Shown: piece by piece, positions 28,743-29,812 of the stretch
Position numbering within the stretch: position 1 is the first letter of the stretch
How the letters are laid out: each line of letters starts with the position of its first letter
From: M3007 sp035299505
Lineage (GTDB): Bacteria; Bacteroidota; Bacteroidia; Chitinophagales; Saprospiraceae
Assembly (NCBI GenBank): GCA_035299505.1
Contig: DATGWL010000203.1
Location: forward strand, 1-29,812
Direction: 5' to 3'
DNA length: 29,812 bases
Translations under genes and position numbers: made by a program
The notes under the pieces: generated by a model
What the model was told of the DNA's origin: nothing
Database searches by the model: none
Seen by the model: only the letters and a program-made list of their open reading frames with translations

Positions 28743-29782
28743 AAATCCTGATCGTCAACAATACCAAAATCCCGGTGCACCTGTATGGCGGAACCGAACG
28801 TGTGATCTGGTGGCTCGGCAAAAACCTGGTACGCCTGGGGCATGAAGTTACCTACCTGGTAAAGGCCGGCTCTGAGTGCCCTTTTGCCAATGTATTGTTT
28901 ATCAACGATAAAAAACCACTCGCAGAACAAATTCCAGACGATTGCGATGTGGTACACCTGCACTACGACGCTGCCGAAACGCTGCCGAAGCCTGCCCTCA
29001 CTACCCTCCACCACAACCTCAGCGAAGCCCATACATTCCATCCAAACACAGTTTTTGTATCGCAGAACCACGCCCAGCGACATGGCGGTTCGGTGTATGT
29101 GCACAACGGTATTGATTTCGACGATTATGGCAAACCGGATCTGGACAACAAACGACTCTATTTTCATTTCCTGGGCAATGCCGCCTGGCGGGTAAAAAAT
29201 GTGCGTGGCGCCATAGACCTGGCAGGAAAAGCCGGCGAACGCCTCCACGTTATTGGGGGAACAAGGGTAAATTTCCGCTCAGGGTTGCGCATTACCCTCA
29301 CCCCGCACGTACGTTTCCACGGCATGCTGGGCGGCGATGGAAAAAACGCCATCATTAATGGTTCCAAAGGCCTGGTATTTCCCGTTTTGTGGCACGAACC
29401 GTTCGGATTGCCGGTGGCAGAAAGTCTGTATTTTGGATGTCCGGTGTTTGGAACACCCTTCGGCGCATTGCCGGAATTGCTGGGCAAAAAAATCATGCCC
29501 CATCGAAAAGCCCAGTGGAACGGCACCGTGGATGCCTATTATTCTGATTTCGGCTGCCTTTCAGTGAAAAAATCAGAACTCGTGGAAGCCATGAAAAATG
29601 CCGCATCGTTTGATCGCCGCAAATGCCAGGAACACGCCCTGGCCTTCTTTTCTGCCGACCTCATGGCCCGAAACTACCTTCAACTCTACGAAAAAGTGCT
29701 CAACGGCCATACACTCCACCACGAACCACCCGTGTTCAACCCCGCCCCCGATGCAGAAAAAGTGTTGTCGATGAAAGAGTGA
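28739..29782 (+). CDS. GT4-type glycosyltransferase
   Basis: A 347-residue cytosolic or membrane-associated sugar transferase of the GT-B fold; donor and acceptor are unknown. The N terminus MKILIVNNTKIPVHLYGGTERVIWWLGKNL has the glycine-rich loop and aromatic pair typical of GT4. The C-terminal nucleotide-sugar site shows the EX7E motif (E220 and E228 in WHEPFGLPVAESL), followed by GCPVFGTPFGALPE. The linker is shorter than in many GT4 enzymes, as in related UDP-sugar transferases near 350 residues. The ATG overlaps the ligA stop (ATGA), so the two are translationally coupled. This pairing is unusual in function and may simply reflect co-transcription. Its stop codon is directly followed by a heptad array. 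Confidence 0.88.
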   Translation: MKILIVNNTKIPVHLYGGTERVIWWLGKNLVRLGHEVTYLVKAGSECPFANVLFINDKKPLAEQIPDDCDVVHLHYDAAETLPKPALTTLHHNLSEAHTFHPNTVFVSQNHAQRHGGSVYVHNGIDFDDYGKPDLDNKRLYFHFLGNAAWRVKNVRGAIDLAGKAGERLHVIGGTRVNFRSGLRITLTPHVRFHGMLGGDGKNAIINGSKGLVFPVLWHEPFGLPVAESLYFGCPVFGTPFGALPELLGKKIMPHRKAQWNGTVDAYYSDFGCLSVKKSELVEAMKNAASFDRRKCQEHALAFFSADLMARNYLQLYEKVLNGHTLHHEPPVFNPAPDAEKVLSMKE

Positions 29783-29812
29783 CGGGGGACGGTGGACGGC
29801 TTACGGTGGACG
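29782..29812. repeat. ACGGTGG heptad array, cut by the window edge
   Basis: ACGGGGG, ACGGTGG, ACGGCTT, ACGGTGG and a partial ACG run from the last base of the glycosyltransferase stop codon to the window end. It is the same family and orientation as the left array at 19186-19220, which likewise begins just past a stop codon. Confidence 0.8.

Overview
The window looks like a chromosomal segment of a Bacteroidota bacterium, most likely of the Saprospiria/Chitinophagia type. The evidence is three kinds: type IX secretion (T9SS) C-terminal sorting domains on two secreted proteins; Bacteroidota promoter boxes (TTTG or TTG, about 21 nt, then TAnnTTTG) with no visible Shine-Dalgarno sequences; and typical families such as a GYDIA-type GHMP kinase, a viroplasmin-type RNase H, SPOR-OmpA and DUF6265. 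I see no phage, transposase, CRISPR or plasmid genes.

Layout. Positions 1-160 hold a short-repeat array. A small secreted or outer-membrane protein gene (262-846) converges on a two-gene carotenoid unit on the minus strand (crtI then crtB, 3331-950). A nested palindrome separates them. Divergent from crtI is a T9SS type A secreted protein with a dockerin-like segment (3643-5589). It is followed by a SPOR-OmpA protein, a polysaccharide flippase, IMP dehydrogenase (guaB), a shared two-way terminator and tRNA-Lys(TTT) on the minus strand. A well-formed promoter at 9881-9913 then leads to the dominant feature, a 2562-residue secreted adhesin-like protein (10076-17764). It carries a SprB-type repeat, sixteen tandem 80-residue cysteine-containing HYR-like repeats, further HYR domains and a T9SS type B C-terminal domain. 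The right third is a mixed housekeeping block: a DUF6265/barrel protein, RNase H, an amidohydrolase lipoprotein, the GHMP kinase, metK, pdxH, a secreted propeller-like protein, ligA and a GT4 glycosyltransferase that overlaps ligA by 4 nt.

How the genes relate. Several products act at the envelope: the giant adhesin and the 3643-5589 protein go out through T9SS, and the OmpA and barrel proteins sit in or at the outer membrane. The flippase and glycosyltransferase suggest surface glycan work. crtI and crtB make a coloured carotene from geranylgeranyl diphosphate. The GHMP kinase may belong to the mevalonate route that feeds it, but that is inference.

The most unusual signals are two. First, the giant gene shows recent internal growth: repeat units 8-11 and 12-15 look like two copies of a 960-bp block. 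Second, several intergenic regions are built of tandem 7-bp units of unrelated sequence (CCACCGT, GATATTG, GACTTAC). At four genes (rnhA, the amidohydrolase, metK, pdxH) these arrays stop only 7-8 nt before the start codon, and several are arranged as inverted pairs able to form long hairpins. A 38-bp tandem array sits in front of ligA. I found no gene cluster I would call a new enzymatic or defence system; the candidates for novelty are the start-codon-abutting heptad arrays and the repeat-expanded adhesin.
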